Shown: positions 48,401 to 53,015 of the stretch, piece after piece | Position numbering within the stretch: position 1 is the stretch's first letter | Layout: every line of letters begins with the position of its first letter | Assembly (NCBI GenBank): GCA_034359265.1 | Contig: CP136892.1 | Location: forward strand, 10,588,501-10,652,500 | DNA: 64,000 nt | Reading direction: 5' to 3' | Origin: Canna indica | Lineage: Eukaryota > Streptophyta > Magnoliopsida > Zingiberales > Cannaceae | Program-made: the position numbers and the translations under genes | Notes under the pieces: generated by a model | Told to the model about the DNA's origin: nothing | The model's database searches: none | Seen by the model: only the letters and a program-made list of their open reading frames with translations

Positions 48401-48516
48401 GCCGACGGAGGTGACGGAAAGAATGAGGCGGTGAGCTGATCGATCGACGGGAGATGGTGAAGATATGCGTGGCGGGGCCGGCGGAAGGCGGCGAGATTGG
48501 AGAATCGGAAACCCAT
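324..48516 (-). CDS. MTP6-like: Cation diffusion facilitator (metal tolerance protein C1/MTP6-like), spliced, C-terminus off window
   Basis: The product should be a membrane metal transporter of the cation diffusion facilitator family. Ten exons were read by eye: 48178-48516, 47960-48029, 45840-45937, 45437-45588, 44759-44874, 44331-44427, 18956-19040, 16201-16263, 1190-1295 and 324-457. They sum to 1260 bases, exactly 420 codons, with all phases matching. Visible features are a basic N-terminus, His-rich stretches near residues 54-67 and 188-200, and paired HxxxD metal-site motifs at H108-D112 (DAAHSVSD) and H243-D247 (HHRSD). [15 protein letters not shown] follows the second predicted helix, and a cytosolic domain starts near residue 290. 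The order matches my memory of Arabidopsis MTPC1/MTP6. The HxxxD pair fits zinc/iron-type members; cucumber MTP6 has been reported as mitochondrial, and the N-terminus could be a presequence, but that is inference. No stop or frameshift was seen. Introns 6 and 8 are about 25.3 and 14.9 kb. Confidence 0.9.
458..1189 (-). other. Intron 9 of the MTP6-like gene, with a 65-bp tandem duplication
   Basis: No gene was seen. Two diverged direct copies of about 65 bp, both starting GGTTACATCA and ending TGTAAGCCT, lie at about 639-703 and 704-768. The rest is AT-rich intron sequence. Confidence 0.6.
1190..1295 (-). CDS. MTP6-like exon 9 (residues 341-375, GC donor)
   Basis: The acceptor is TTTTACAG at 1296-1297. 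The exon encodes [20 protein letters not shown] then [15 protein letters not shown]. The splice position that keeps the frame uses GC (TTG|GCAAGT), a GC-AG intron. Confidence 0.85.
2047..2188 (+). repeat. Left LTR of Copia I
   Basis: It begins TGTTAAATATATTAG and ends GGGCTCAACA. The same sequence, with a few substitutions, lies at 15205-15355. Confidence 0.85.
2189..2983 (+). other. Untranslated leader of Copia I, GC-rich with short tandem repeats
   Basis: This roughly 800-bp region lies between the left LTR and the gag start. It opens with a primer-site-like ATTAGAGCCC. It contains diverged repeats built on CGTCGTTCRTGCCATC followed by AAAGAAAGAG-type purine runs (about 2430-2640). No stable coding frame is convincing. 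Confidence 0.5.
2984..3759 (+). pseudogene. Copia I gag fragment
   Basis: The frame from the ATG at 2984 reads [20 protein letters not shown] and continues with [11 protein letters not shown], a typical plant Copia gag start. It has in-frame stops from about 3162 and frameshifts after. A partial zinc knuckle ([10 protein letters not shown]) lies at about 3705-3735, immediately before the palindrome breakpoint. Confidence 0.75.
4743..5353 (-). mobile_element. Solo LTR of Gypsy family B inside the Gypsy A left LTR
   Basis: It begins TGTCACAGACTAACTG and ends GGTCCCTATCA, the reverse complement of the LTRs at 32570 and 55382. It is flanked by GAGT at 4739-4742 and 5354-5357. The right palindrome arm has the uninterrupted site. 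A tandem duplication of about 105 bp (about 5065-5265) around the CCTAGTCG motif is present. Confidence 0.8.
5397..5729 (+). mobile_element. TRIM (terminal-repeat retrotransposon in miniature)
   Basis: Two 115-bp LTRs (5397-5511 and 5615-5729) begin TGTTAAAGTC and end TTCTTAACA. The left is followed directly by the primer site TGGTATCAGAGCC and the right is preceded by a purine tract (GTGAGGGGGG). The total is 333 bp, with no coding capacity. Target duplication GTTCC lies at 5392-5396 and 5730-5734. The site is empty in the right arm. Confidence 0.92.
7015..8785 (+). pseudogene. Gypsy A gag-protease remnant, left arm
   Basis: It starts [14 protein letters not shown] and has a Gly/Arg-rich stretch and a coiled-coil-like [18 protein letters not shown]. 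The gag core includes [15 protein letters not shown] and [12 protein letters not shown] (7433-7675), and the aspartic protease motif [16 protein letters not shown] lies near 8295. Several stops and frameshifts are present. Past 8424 it continues as diverged protease ([16 protein letters not shown]). Confidence 0.8.
8866..10242 (-). pseudogene. Gypsy A gag-protease remnant, right arm
   Basis: It starts [18 protein letters not shown], then a (GR)n run ([17 protein letters not shown]), the coiled-coil-like segment, and [19 protein letters not shown] (open 9799-10242). The protease motif FVLFDSGAT lies near 8890. Stops and frameshifts lie between. The GRGRG tract is longer than in the left arm. 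Confidence 0.78.
12960..13790 (+). repeat. CTGCCG-type low-complexity block with a 130-bp tandem duplication
   Basis: It consists of imperfect repeats of GCTGCCGCTGCCGCTCG. A 130-bp unit containing TTCCGGGATTGATCAATGTC is present twice, at about 13511-13640 and 13641-13770. Long open frames here on both strands, rich in Ala, Leu, Arg or Ser, are by-products of the repeat. Confidence 0.85.
14000..14215 (+). pseudogene. hAT transposase C-terminal dimerisation fragment
   Basis: It encodes [20 protein letters not shown] followed by KLRNRIGDE, then a TAG, then [11 protein letters not shown] in frame. This is the hATC motif of transposases of the TTF/ZMYM-like hAT group. The upstream DDE domain is missing. 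Confidence 0.8.
14640..15197 (+). pseudogene. Copia I reverse transcriptase end and RNase H
   Basis: The first part reads [20 protein letters not shown] and then [20 protein letters not shown], the RNase H region of Copia. The second part, in another frame, reads [20 protein letters not shown] and ADISTKAL. A stop and a frameshift near 14880-14920 separate them. Confidence 0.85.
15205..15355 (+). repeat. Right LTR of Copia I
   Basis: It begins TGTTAAATATATTAG just after a purine-rich tract and ends CTCAACA before the duplicated target ACTAT. Confidence 0.85.
16201..16263 (-). CDS. MTP6-like exon 8 (residues 320-340)
   Basis: This 63-bp exon encodes [11 protein letters not shown] then [10 protein letters not shown], matching the conserved GCHRLRGRRAGSSLYLDVHI of the family. 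The acceptor is GGTATAG and the donor GAG|GTATGA; phase 0 at both ends. Confidence 0.87.
17187..17767. mobile_element. Palindromic TRIM composite
   Basis: An inverted TRIM occupies 17187-17521: LTR 17187-17305, internal 17306-17407 and LTR 17408-17521, with primer site GGCTCTGATACCA. It is joined to a plus-strand half (primer site at 17553, internal, LTR about 17655-17767). The whole is flanked by AAAAT at 17182-17186 and 17768-17772, suggesting it inserted as one unit. The sequence is the same family as the TRIM at 5397. Confidence 0.75.
17890..18241. mobile_element. hAT-type MITE built of GGCCCGATAA-like repeats
   Basis: The 8-bp target duplication GTTGAAGT lies at 17882-17889 and 18242-18249. 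The ends TAGGCCTGGCA and TGCTACCCCTA form an imperfect inverted repeat. The 352-bp interior is dominated by diverged GGCCCGATAA/CCCGGCCC motifs and an (AT)n run. No coding region. Confidence 0.88.
18956..19040 (-). CDS. MTP6-like exon 7 (residues 291-319)
   Basis: The acceptor is TATTTTTAG. The exon encodes [20 protein letters not shown] followed by TITQVEGVK, the start of the cytosolic metal-sensing domain. The donor is AAG|GTAGAC. The phase fits exon 6 across the giant intron. Confidence 0.88.
19732..22336 (-). CDS. hAT transposase, three exons, apparently intact (809 aa)
   Basis: It would cut and rejoin hAT G ends. Exons are 20515-22336, 20309-20427 and 19732-20220. They join in phase (CCTC|GTAAGT to TTAG|TTGAATGG, then GAGTTT|GTAAGT to TATAG|ATTCAC) into 810 codons including the stop. 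A BED-type zinc finger lies near residues 43-71 (CSLC, H60, C71). The DDE/RNase H-like domain has MSDGWTD with D266, [13 protein letters not shown] with D327 and CAAH at 351-354. The C-terminal dimerisation region includes [11 protein letters not shown] and [11 protein letters not shown], followed by an acidic tail. A KKKKKK stretch near 123 may be a nuclear localisation signal. Activity is inferred only from the open frame and perfect target duplication. Confidence 0.9.
22485..22717. repeat. Array of about seven palindromes in the hAT G 5' region
   Basis: Units resemble AGAACAGCTTAAGCTGTTCT, at about 22485-22514 (longer loop), 22521-22542, 22553-22574, 22579-22602, 22607-22630, 22646-22669 and 22694-22717, spaced by GAATC-rich linkers. 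The array lies 150-380 bp upstream of the transposase start. It may be transposase or host-factor binding sites, or hairpins in the transcript. Confidence 0.85.
24005..24240. repeat. Cluster of TTCGGTCGACCGAA-type palindromes in LTR D
   Basis: Five or more exact or near copies of GGTCGACC occur, several extended to TTCGGTCGACCGAA (near 24013, 24060, 24101 and 24151, with weaker ones near 24205-24240). The same feature is denser in LTR E. Confidence 0.85.
24302..24309 (+). promoter_or_regulatory. TATA box of LTR D
   Basis: TATAAATA lies just after the palindrome cluster, in the position expected for the U3/R boundary. LTR E has the same motif at the equivalent site. Confidence 0.6.
24668..25331. 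mobile_element. Harbinger/Tourist-like MITE in LTR D
   Basis: The ends GTGGCCCGTTTGGTTCGC and GCAAACCAAACGGGCC form a terminal inverted repeat typical of PIF/Harbinger-type MITEs. They are flanked by the 3-bp duplication CTA (24665-24667 and 25332-25334). LTR E is uninterrupted here (TTACTAGGATTAG). The interior, 664 bp in all, has no transposase. Confidence 0.75.
25395..25740. repeat. Subterminal GGGCGGTAT repeats of hAT F
   Basis: There are many direct and inverted copies of ATACCGCCCGGTAT and related motifs, matched by CCGGTATGTACCGG-type motifs at 29246-29333. The pattern is typical of hAT subterminal transposase-binding regions. It creates several spurious open frames. Confidence 0.8.
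25855..29132 (+). pseudogene. hAT F transposase, four exons, frameshifted
   Basis: It encodes a BED zinc finger ([20 protein letters not shown], then QHLAGGYGD), a Gly-rich linker, a DUF659-like part with LMCDSWTG, then [10 protein letters not shown] and [10 protein letters not shown]. Later segments include [19 protein letters not shown] and an acidic, Lys-rich C-terminus. Introns fit at 27201-27271, 27677-27760 and 27968-28049. Breaks are one extra base near 26965, a TAG at about 28055 in what should be a Trp-rich EWW segment, and a frameshift near 28640 by a GAT repeat. It is diverged from the hAT G transposase. Confidence 0.85.
30480..31640. mobile_element. AT-rich MITE-like element with an internal tandem duplication
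   Basis: The ends TTGTTTGGTTG (left) and CAACCAAACACACC (right) are inverted, and AATACTATTCC motifs recur near both ends. A stretch of about 290 bp is present twice with divergence (about 30805-31095 and 31105-31395), each copy ending in ATTTTGATCATTTTC or ATTTTAGTCATTTTC. No target duplication could be fixed. No coding region. Confidence 0.5.
31832..31951 (-). repeat. 3' LTR of Copia II
   Basis: On the plus strand it begins TGAAGAATATGGGC and ends CCCTTAACA, followed by CCCCCTC, the complement of the polypurine tract. Confidence 0.8.
32237..32569 (-). repeat. Copia II RNase H segment, copy A (interrupted by Gypsy B)
   Basis: This Copia sequence ends exactly at the left LTR of Gypsy B. It is repeated directly after the right LTR at 35977-36262. 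Copy A also has an internal 41-bp duplication around CATCACACAATGTCCTAAAG. Confidence 0.85.
32570..33098 (+). repeat. Left LTR of Gypsy B
   Basis: It begins TGTTAGGGACCTTCGGGG and ends GATCCGTGACA, 529 bp, the same length as the 5' LTR of the second copy at 55382-55910. Confidence 0.88.
33105..35506 (+). pseudogene. Gypsy B gag-protease remnant with RNase H scrap
   Basis: Gag pieces include [40 protein letters not shown] and [15 protein letters not shown] protease piece has [20 protein letters not shown], with the active-site Ser of DSG changed to Leu. A tandem repeat built on CAGATGGCTCATAAGACGCA follows (about 35045-35235), and then [20 protein letters not shown], the conserved strand of Gypsy RNase H. 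Many frameshifts. Confidence 0.8.
35509..35976 (+). repeat. Right LTR of Gypsy B (3' end truncated)
   Basis: It begins TGTTAGGGACCTTCGAG and breaks off at GATCCGTG, where Copia copy A' begins. Confidence 0.85.
35977..36262 (-). repeat. Copia II RNase H segment, copy A' (uninterrupted)
   Basis: It starts TATTCTCCCTCTGC immediately after the truncated right LTR of Gypsy B (TCCGTG). It runs through the Gypsy B insertion point without interruption (ATCTGCGGTAAAA). It encodes [19 protein letters not shown], a Copia RNase H motif. Confidence 0.85.
36264..38832 (-). pseudogene. Copia II pol remnant (protease, integrase, reverse transcriptase)
   Basis: It begins with [20 protein letters not shown] and PDKG, where an intact protease would have DSG. 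Pre-integrase (38452-38742), integrase ([20 protein letters not shown], 37868-38101) and reverse transcriptase ([19 protein letters not shown], 36820-37044) segments follow. A YVDD catalytic motif lies at 36533-36547. Stops and frameshifts are frequent. Confidence 0.8.
38838..42277 (-). mobile_element. LTR retrotransposon remnant (large LTR plus partial second LTR) in Copia II
   Basis: The 5-bp duplication ATATT lies at 38833-38837 and 42278-42282. Removing the insert restores the Copia frame (ANEY...FLKYQ). On the minus strand it starts TATGTCCAAAAC and ends GGGTCGTAACA. A primer-site-like TTGGTATTAAAGC lies at about 39095-39108. The last 120 bp repeat, diverged, the sequence before that site. 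TATA-like TTATATATACC lies near 42135. Probably a Gypsy LTR of about 3.2 kb, mostly without interior. Confidence 0.6.
40462..40799. mobile_element. hAT MITE related to hAT F
   Basis: The ends CATGGTTTAAAATACCGG and CCGGTATTTTAAACCATG are perfect inverted repeats. The 8-bp target duplication GGCTCCAC lies at 40454-40461 and 40800-40807. The interior carries ATACCGCCCGGTATGGGCGG repeats, shared with the ends of hAT F. Length 338 bp, no coding. Confidence 0.92.
42330..43300 (-). pseudogene. Copia II gag remnant
   Basis: A zinc knuckle [13 protein letters not shown] is readable at 42437-42472 after a Gly/Arg-rich stretch. Upstream gag is heavily broken. A 38-bp tandem duplication (TTCAGGATACAGAACTGCC) lies at about 43231-43305. 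Confidence 0.65.
43817..43928 (-). repeat. 5' LTR of Copia II
   Basis: This is near-identical to 31832-31951 apart from small indels. On the minus strand it is followed by CATGGTATCAAAGCC, the primer-binding site. Confidence 0.8.
44331..44427 (-). CDS. MTP6-like exon 6 (residues 259-291)
   Basis: The acceptor is TGATGCAG. The exon encodes [19 protein letters not shown] and the last predicted membrane helix, ending at GFQTGYQ. The donor is CAGAG|GTAAAA, phase 2. The next exon lies about 25.3 kb away. Confidence 0.88.
44759..44874 (-). CDS. MTP6-like exon 5 (residues 220-259)
   Basis: The acceptor is GAACAG. The exon encodes [20 protein letters not shown] followed by [19 protein letters not shown], which contains the second HxxxD metal site. 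The donor is GTTG|GTGAGA, phase 1. Confidence 0.9.
45437..45588 (-). CDS. MTP6-like exon 4 (residues 170-220)
   Basis: The acceptor is CATTCTCAG. The exon encodes a loop with a His cluster ([12 protein letters not shown]) followed by [19 protein letters not shown], a membrane helix. The donor is GAAGG|GTATGT, phase 2. Confidence 0.88.
45840..45937 (-). CDS. MTP6-like exon 3 (residues 137-169)
   Basis: The acceptor is TTTACTTTAG. The exon encodes [19 protein letters not shown] and [14 protein letters not shown], a conserved helix of this subfamily. The donor is CTACAG|GTACCT, phase 0. Confidence 0.9.
47960..48029 (-). CDS. MTP6-like exon 2 (residues 114-136)
   Basis: It follows a 148-bp intron ending TATAG. 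It encodes [20 protein letters not shown] and HPY, the conserved segment before GHGKFE. The donor is TATG|GTTAGT, phase 1. Confidence 0.88.
48178..48516 (-). CDS. MTP6-like exon 1 (residues 1-113)
   Basis: The start codon is the ATG at 48516, the first in-frame Met of the open frame and followed by MGFRFSNL. The exon encodes a basic, Arg/His-rich N-terminus, a His cluster (HGGGHCHHH), the first predicted helix ([18 protein letters not shown]) and DAAHSVSD with the first HxxxD site. It ends at ATC before a GT donor (GTACGC). Confidence 0.9.
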
Positions 48517-48937
48517 AATTATTGGGCTACTGAGATCATCAGCTTTCTTTTACTTCCGATTTCGGAAGCAGTCTCACGTGCACTGCACGTGAGAATAAAC
48601 GGTCCAAACTTCCAATCGGGAACCCATAGAACATAGTACATGGACGAATCTGTTGTAATTCTTAAACTTATGGAGTTAAAATCAACCACAAATTTCAATT
48701 TGGACCTTTTTTAAAGACACCTCACTTTAATACTCACTTTAATACTGTTATGGAAAAGAATCAAATTTGCCCTTGAATTATTTAAAAAAGTACAAATTTA
48801 TTCATTAATATTTTTTTAAACAAAAATTGCTCGATGTTACATAATTAGATCAATTTTGTTATTTTTCTTAACGGAAGTCCACATCAATAAATGAAAGCCA
48901 ACGTAACAAGTAAAGCTCGGCCACATAAGATGTCACG
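48517..48937 (-). promoter_or_regulatory. Upstream region of the MTP6-like gene with a double G-box palindrome
   Basis: About 57-77 bp upstream of the ATG (48573-48593) is a 21-bp palindrome, broken only at its centre, that contains two CACGTG G-boxes. A CCAAT motif lies within 15 bp of the ATG. No TATA box is obvious. G-boxes are bound by bZIP or bHLH factors; their use here is inference. Confidence 0.5.
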
Positions 48938-50345
48938 GTGGAAAATGACACGTGGTAATTTTGACCCAAAATATATTTAAATAGCAAATTTGCATATTTT
49001 TTAATATTTTAGGGGCAAGTTTGCACCCTTTTTAATACTTCAGTGATAAATTTAATAATTTTTTCTTTTATATATTATTATCACTAATGTGGTTCTAATT
49101 AATACTATAAGAATGATGTTTATATTATCTTTACCAAAATCAAGAAAATATAAGTTTGACAATTATATTGTGTGTTGTAACTGAATTATTTACTCAAAGA
49201 TATGAATTATCAGCTTAGTCACTTGTCATTGTAATAAGAAATCAACCAACAAAGTAGGGGTGAGTTCGAGTCAAGATGGGTCGAGATTTGGTATGTCTCG
49301 ATCTCGTTCCAATTTTGAGTCGGGACGCAAATATGTGTCTCAGCCTCGGTCACGAATATAAAGCACCCTGATTTTGTTCTAGTCCCGTCTCGATTTTGAA
49401 CTAGGACGGGATTCTCCCCGAACTTTCGGGTCGGGTCGATCTGGTTACTAATAATTAAATTTAATAAGTTTTTATTTTAGTAATCATGATATATTTTTTT
49501 TAATATTGTTTTTGTTTCATCTTTAAAATTTATATTTTTCAAGAAATTATAAGGTAGATGTCAAACTTGCAGAAATCGTGCAATGGACATAAAACACGTT
49601 GGCTGAGGCATCATATAGATTTTATTCAAGGAAAAATGGTCATTGCACCATATAAAAATATGATTAAATTTAATTATTGGTAACTGGTCCGGCCCAACCC
49701 GAAAGTTCGGGGAGAATCTCATCCCAGTTCAAAATCGGGACGGGATTGGAACAAAATCAGGATGCTTCATATTCGGAACCAAGATTGGGACACATATTTG
49801 CGTCCCGACTCAAAATTAGGACGGGACCAAGACATACCAAATCTCGACTCATCCTGACCCGAACTCACCCCTACTATATATGTTGGTTGATTTCTTATTA
49901 CAATGACAAGTGACTAAAGTTGATAATTCATATATTTGAGTAAATAATTCAGTTACAACACAAAGTATAATTATCAAGTTTATATTTTCTTGATTTTGGT
50001 AAAGATGATATCAACATCATTCTTATAGTTTTAATTAGAACCACATTAATGATAATAATAAATAAACGAAAAAATAATTAAATTTGCCCATAAAGTATTG
50101 AAAATGGTGCAAATATTCCCCTAAAGTATTGAAAATGTGCAAATTTGCCCCTTAAATATGTTTTGGGCCATACTTGTCTCTCTTTTTTAAAACAAAGATA
50201 GAAAGTCACAATAAGTAACCATACTAGGATCGAACTCTAAATCTCTAGGCAACATACAACATATTGCTACTCACAGTTGGCAAAAACATATATATATATA
50301 TATATATATACATAATTGCCACGTGTCATTTTCCACGTTGAGTTA
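48938..50345. mobile_element. Foldback element with long inverted arms
   Basis: The left arm (about 48938-49465) and right arm (about 49655-50345) are inverted copies around a loop of about 190 bp. The outermost shared sequence is GTGGAAAATGACACGTGG. TAGGGGTGAGTTCG near 49255 and CGAACTCACCCCTA near 49875 mark what may be an inner hAT-like unit rich in GGGACGGGA motifs. The right arm has an extra block of about 130 bp with an (AT)n run. No coding region. Confidence 0.75.
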
Positions 50346-50353
50346 TTTCTATG

Positions 50354-51060
50354 GTTGAGTTATATCAAAAAGGCACACATAATGTTGATACTGAATTTAA
50401 AGCAAGTTACTTAGGAGAGCTCCAAAAAATGATTGATGTGAAGTTACCGAATTATGGCTTAAAAGCAATGTCATATATTAAATCAAGGATTAATAGCATA
50501 GTTTACGATATCATCTATGGGCCACATGCAAGTAGCTTTGGATGAGATTATATAAGGAAGGTTGTTGTTGTAGAAAATAAAGTTTTGGATGCATATTTGA
50601 TTATAAGCATTTATTTACTATTCATAACTATTATATTTTAGTATTGATCAAAAAATTTGTTTGTCTCGTGACAAAGTATCATGAGGATGTTGTTTCATTT
50701 AAGAAGCGAGCTTTTCTATTTTTTGAGGAATTGACTCACATTTATGCAAAAGATTATGCAACAGGTCAATATCAAGATGCTCAAATAGTGGAAGACATTT
50801 TACAAAATTTGGATTAGGAAAGTAGACATGAAAATGAGCTTCCAAATAAAAATAGACTTCCAAATTAAAATGAAATATTGAAATCTTTTACATCTCAAGA
50901 TAATTTTATTGCGCAACTATCACAAGAAGCAACTAGAGGTGACACTTCATAATCTTCAAAAAGAAGGGTTGATCAAGATTGGATGAAAAGATATTTCAAA
51001 ATTTTACAGATGCATTGGACACTCATTTAACAGAAATAAGAAAAGATATAGGTAAGTATT
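50354..51060 (+). pseudogene. Myb/SANT-like DNA-binding domain fragment
   Basis: The frame from 50354 reads FKASYLGELQKMIDVKLPNY, then GLKAMSYIKSRINSIVYDII and GPHASSFG before a stop. Later pieces include VVVVENKVLDAYL, FFEELTHIYAKDYATGQYQD and QIVEDIL. The order matches the plant Myb/SANT-like (Myb_DNA-bind_3) proteins, a family often linked to PIF/Harbinger elements. Stops and frameshifts make it non-functional. Its source is unclear. Confidence 0.65.
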
Positions 51061-51797
51061 TCGATTTAGATGAAATGCAATACCAAGTTTGTTATGCCAT
51101 GTAAATTTTTTATTAAATAATTAATATTATTAATCGAGGCTGTTTTGTAATTAATTGGTCGTTCGGAGGTATTTTCGTAAAGTGAGCGACTAATCGCTTA
51201 TTCAAGTCGCTCTAACCCCTTTTTGTCTCGTAGTTGTTGCCGACGTGGACCGCGGAGATCATGAGCATGTGGCGGATCGTAGCGGTGGTGTGCGACTTTG
51301 AAGAATCCAGAAAATTATCCAGAGTTGGTGGACCTTGAGGTAGGATTCCCCTCCTACTCCTTTCTTTTCGTGTAGGCTAACCTCGGTTTGGGATGAGATT
51401 TCACGTAGATGTTTTGTAGATTTACAGATATGTGTTATCGTGTGATTTTTGAGATTAAGGTGTTCTTGTATTCTGAAATTTTGGATCTGATTTCTCATTG
51501 CCGAATCTTGTATTTTCGAAGATTTTTTCGGTAGACTGTTCGTAGTCCGAGCCGTCGGCGAGGAGACGATCACCGTACACGATCGAATCCGTTGTTTCAT
51601 AGTTGAATCTTGTCGTTTGTCGTCATTTTTGGTATCGTCTTCTTCATGCTCGACTTGCTACCATCGGCAATAGTATTGGTCGCCCGTGGTCGGGTCTTTG
51701 TCGGTGTCATCGCTGCCATGCGTGCAGGCGGCCACCGCCAGGCGCAACAGCCCATTGAGGGCCGTCGTGCGAGGCGGAGGGGCTGCCACCGCCGCGG

Positions 51798-52319
51798 TGT
51801 CACGGACTAACTGTTTGGGCGAAAAATATCTGTGCGACTCCCTCGCTTCCCGTGCGAGGAATCAACCTTAATCCAATATGCTTGGCCAATGTCGAAAAGT
51901 CGCGGGCTCTCACTTCGTGTGGGTCGGAACCTTTGAGTGCTTGGACGCAAAAACGTTGTTGGGCCAAATGGCCGATTGCATGAAAATGCTGGAAAATACT
52001 TGAACGAAAGCTAGAACAAAAGACTAGAGTGCGCCTAGGCTATACTTGGGTACTATACTTATGGAGCCTAACCCCCAAGTGCCACCCCCAAGGTTCCCAA
52101 AAGCATGAGGAGCATGACAAAAATTTTATGTTCGCACACCCCCACCGTCCATGCCACACCTAGGCAAACAAGGTCATTTGCCTAGGCGTGAGCAAGAGCG
52201 GTGCGCGGACGCGTTTTACAATGCATATTTACATGGATGCTCATGATGCAATATTTACAATGCACGTTAGAGACCGTCATGACACATATAGGACTTGATA
52301 ACCCCGAAGGTCCCTAACA
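51798..52319 (-). repeat. 3' LTR of Gypsy B'
   Basis: On the plus strand it begins TGTCACGGACTAACTG and ends GGTCCCTAACA. The adjoining MITE has duplicated CCTAACAT across the LTR edge. Confidence 0.86.
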
Positions 52320-52320
52320 T

Positions 52321-53007
52321 TAGGGGTGAGCATCGGTTCGGTTCGATTAAAAACCGAACCGAAAATTCGGTTAACCGAACCGAACCAAAGAAAAAAAATT
52401 AACCGTTTACCGAACCGAAAAAATTCGGTTAATTCGGTTCGGTTAACCGAATTTTCGGTTCAATTCGGTTAACCGAATTTTCGGTTCGGTTCGGTTAATT
52501 TGGTTCGGTTAACCGAAAATATATAAAAAATAATAATTAACAAATGCACAAGGACTCGAACTCGGCCCAATGAAAGTTATATTTTAATTTTTACCTTCTA
52601 ACCATCTTAGCAAACATTACTATCAATTTATATATAACTAACACCTATTATATATATATCAAATGTTAAATAAATATTGTTGCACAACATAGGATTCGAA
52701 CCCGGGCGGCGGAAAACTAAATCTAAGACTTAACCACCAAGACAAATGTCAAGATCTAAAATATCTATTATTATATATATATATACATATACATATACAT
52801 ATATATATACATATATATTCGGTTAATTCGGTAAATTAACCGAACCGTCGGTTAATTTACCGAACCGAACCGAAAACCGAACCCAAAAATTTCTTTAACC
52901 GAAAACCGAACCGAAATTAATTCGGTTAATTCGGTTCGGTTAAATCGATTTCGGTTCGATCGGTTTCGATTCGGTTTCGGTGAATCGGTGAAGTTTGCTC
53001 ACCCCTA
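52321..53007. mobile_element. hAT-type MITE built of GGTTCGGTTAACCGAA repeats
   Basis: The 8-bp target duplication CCTAACAT lies at 52313-52320 and 53008-53015. The ends TAGGGGTGAGCA and TGCTCACCCCTA are perfect inverted repeats. Both flanks of the interior are filled with ACCGAACCGAA/TTCGGTTAACCGAA motifs. A (TA)n/(TATACA)n microsatellite lies at about 52771-52820. 687 bp, no coding. Confidence 0.92.
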
Positions 53008-53015
53008 CCTAACAT

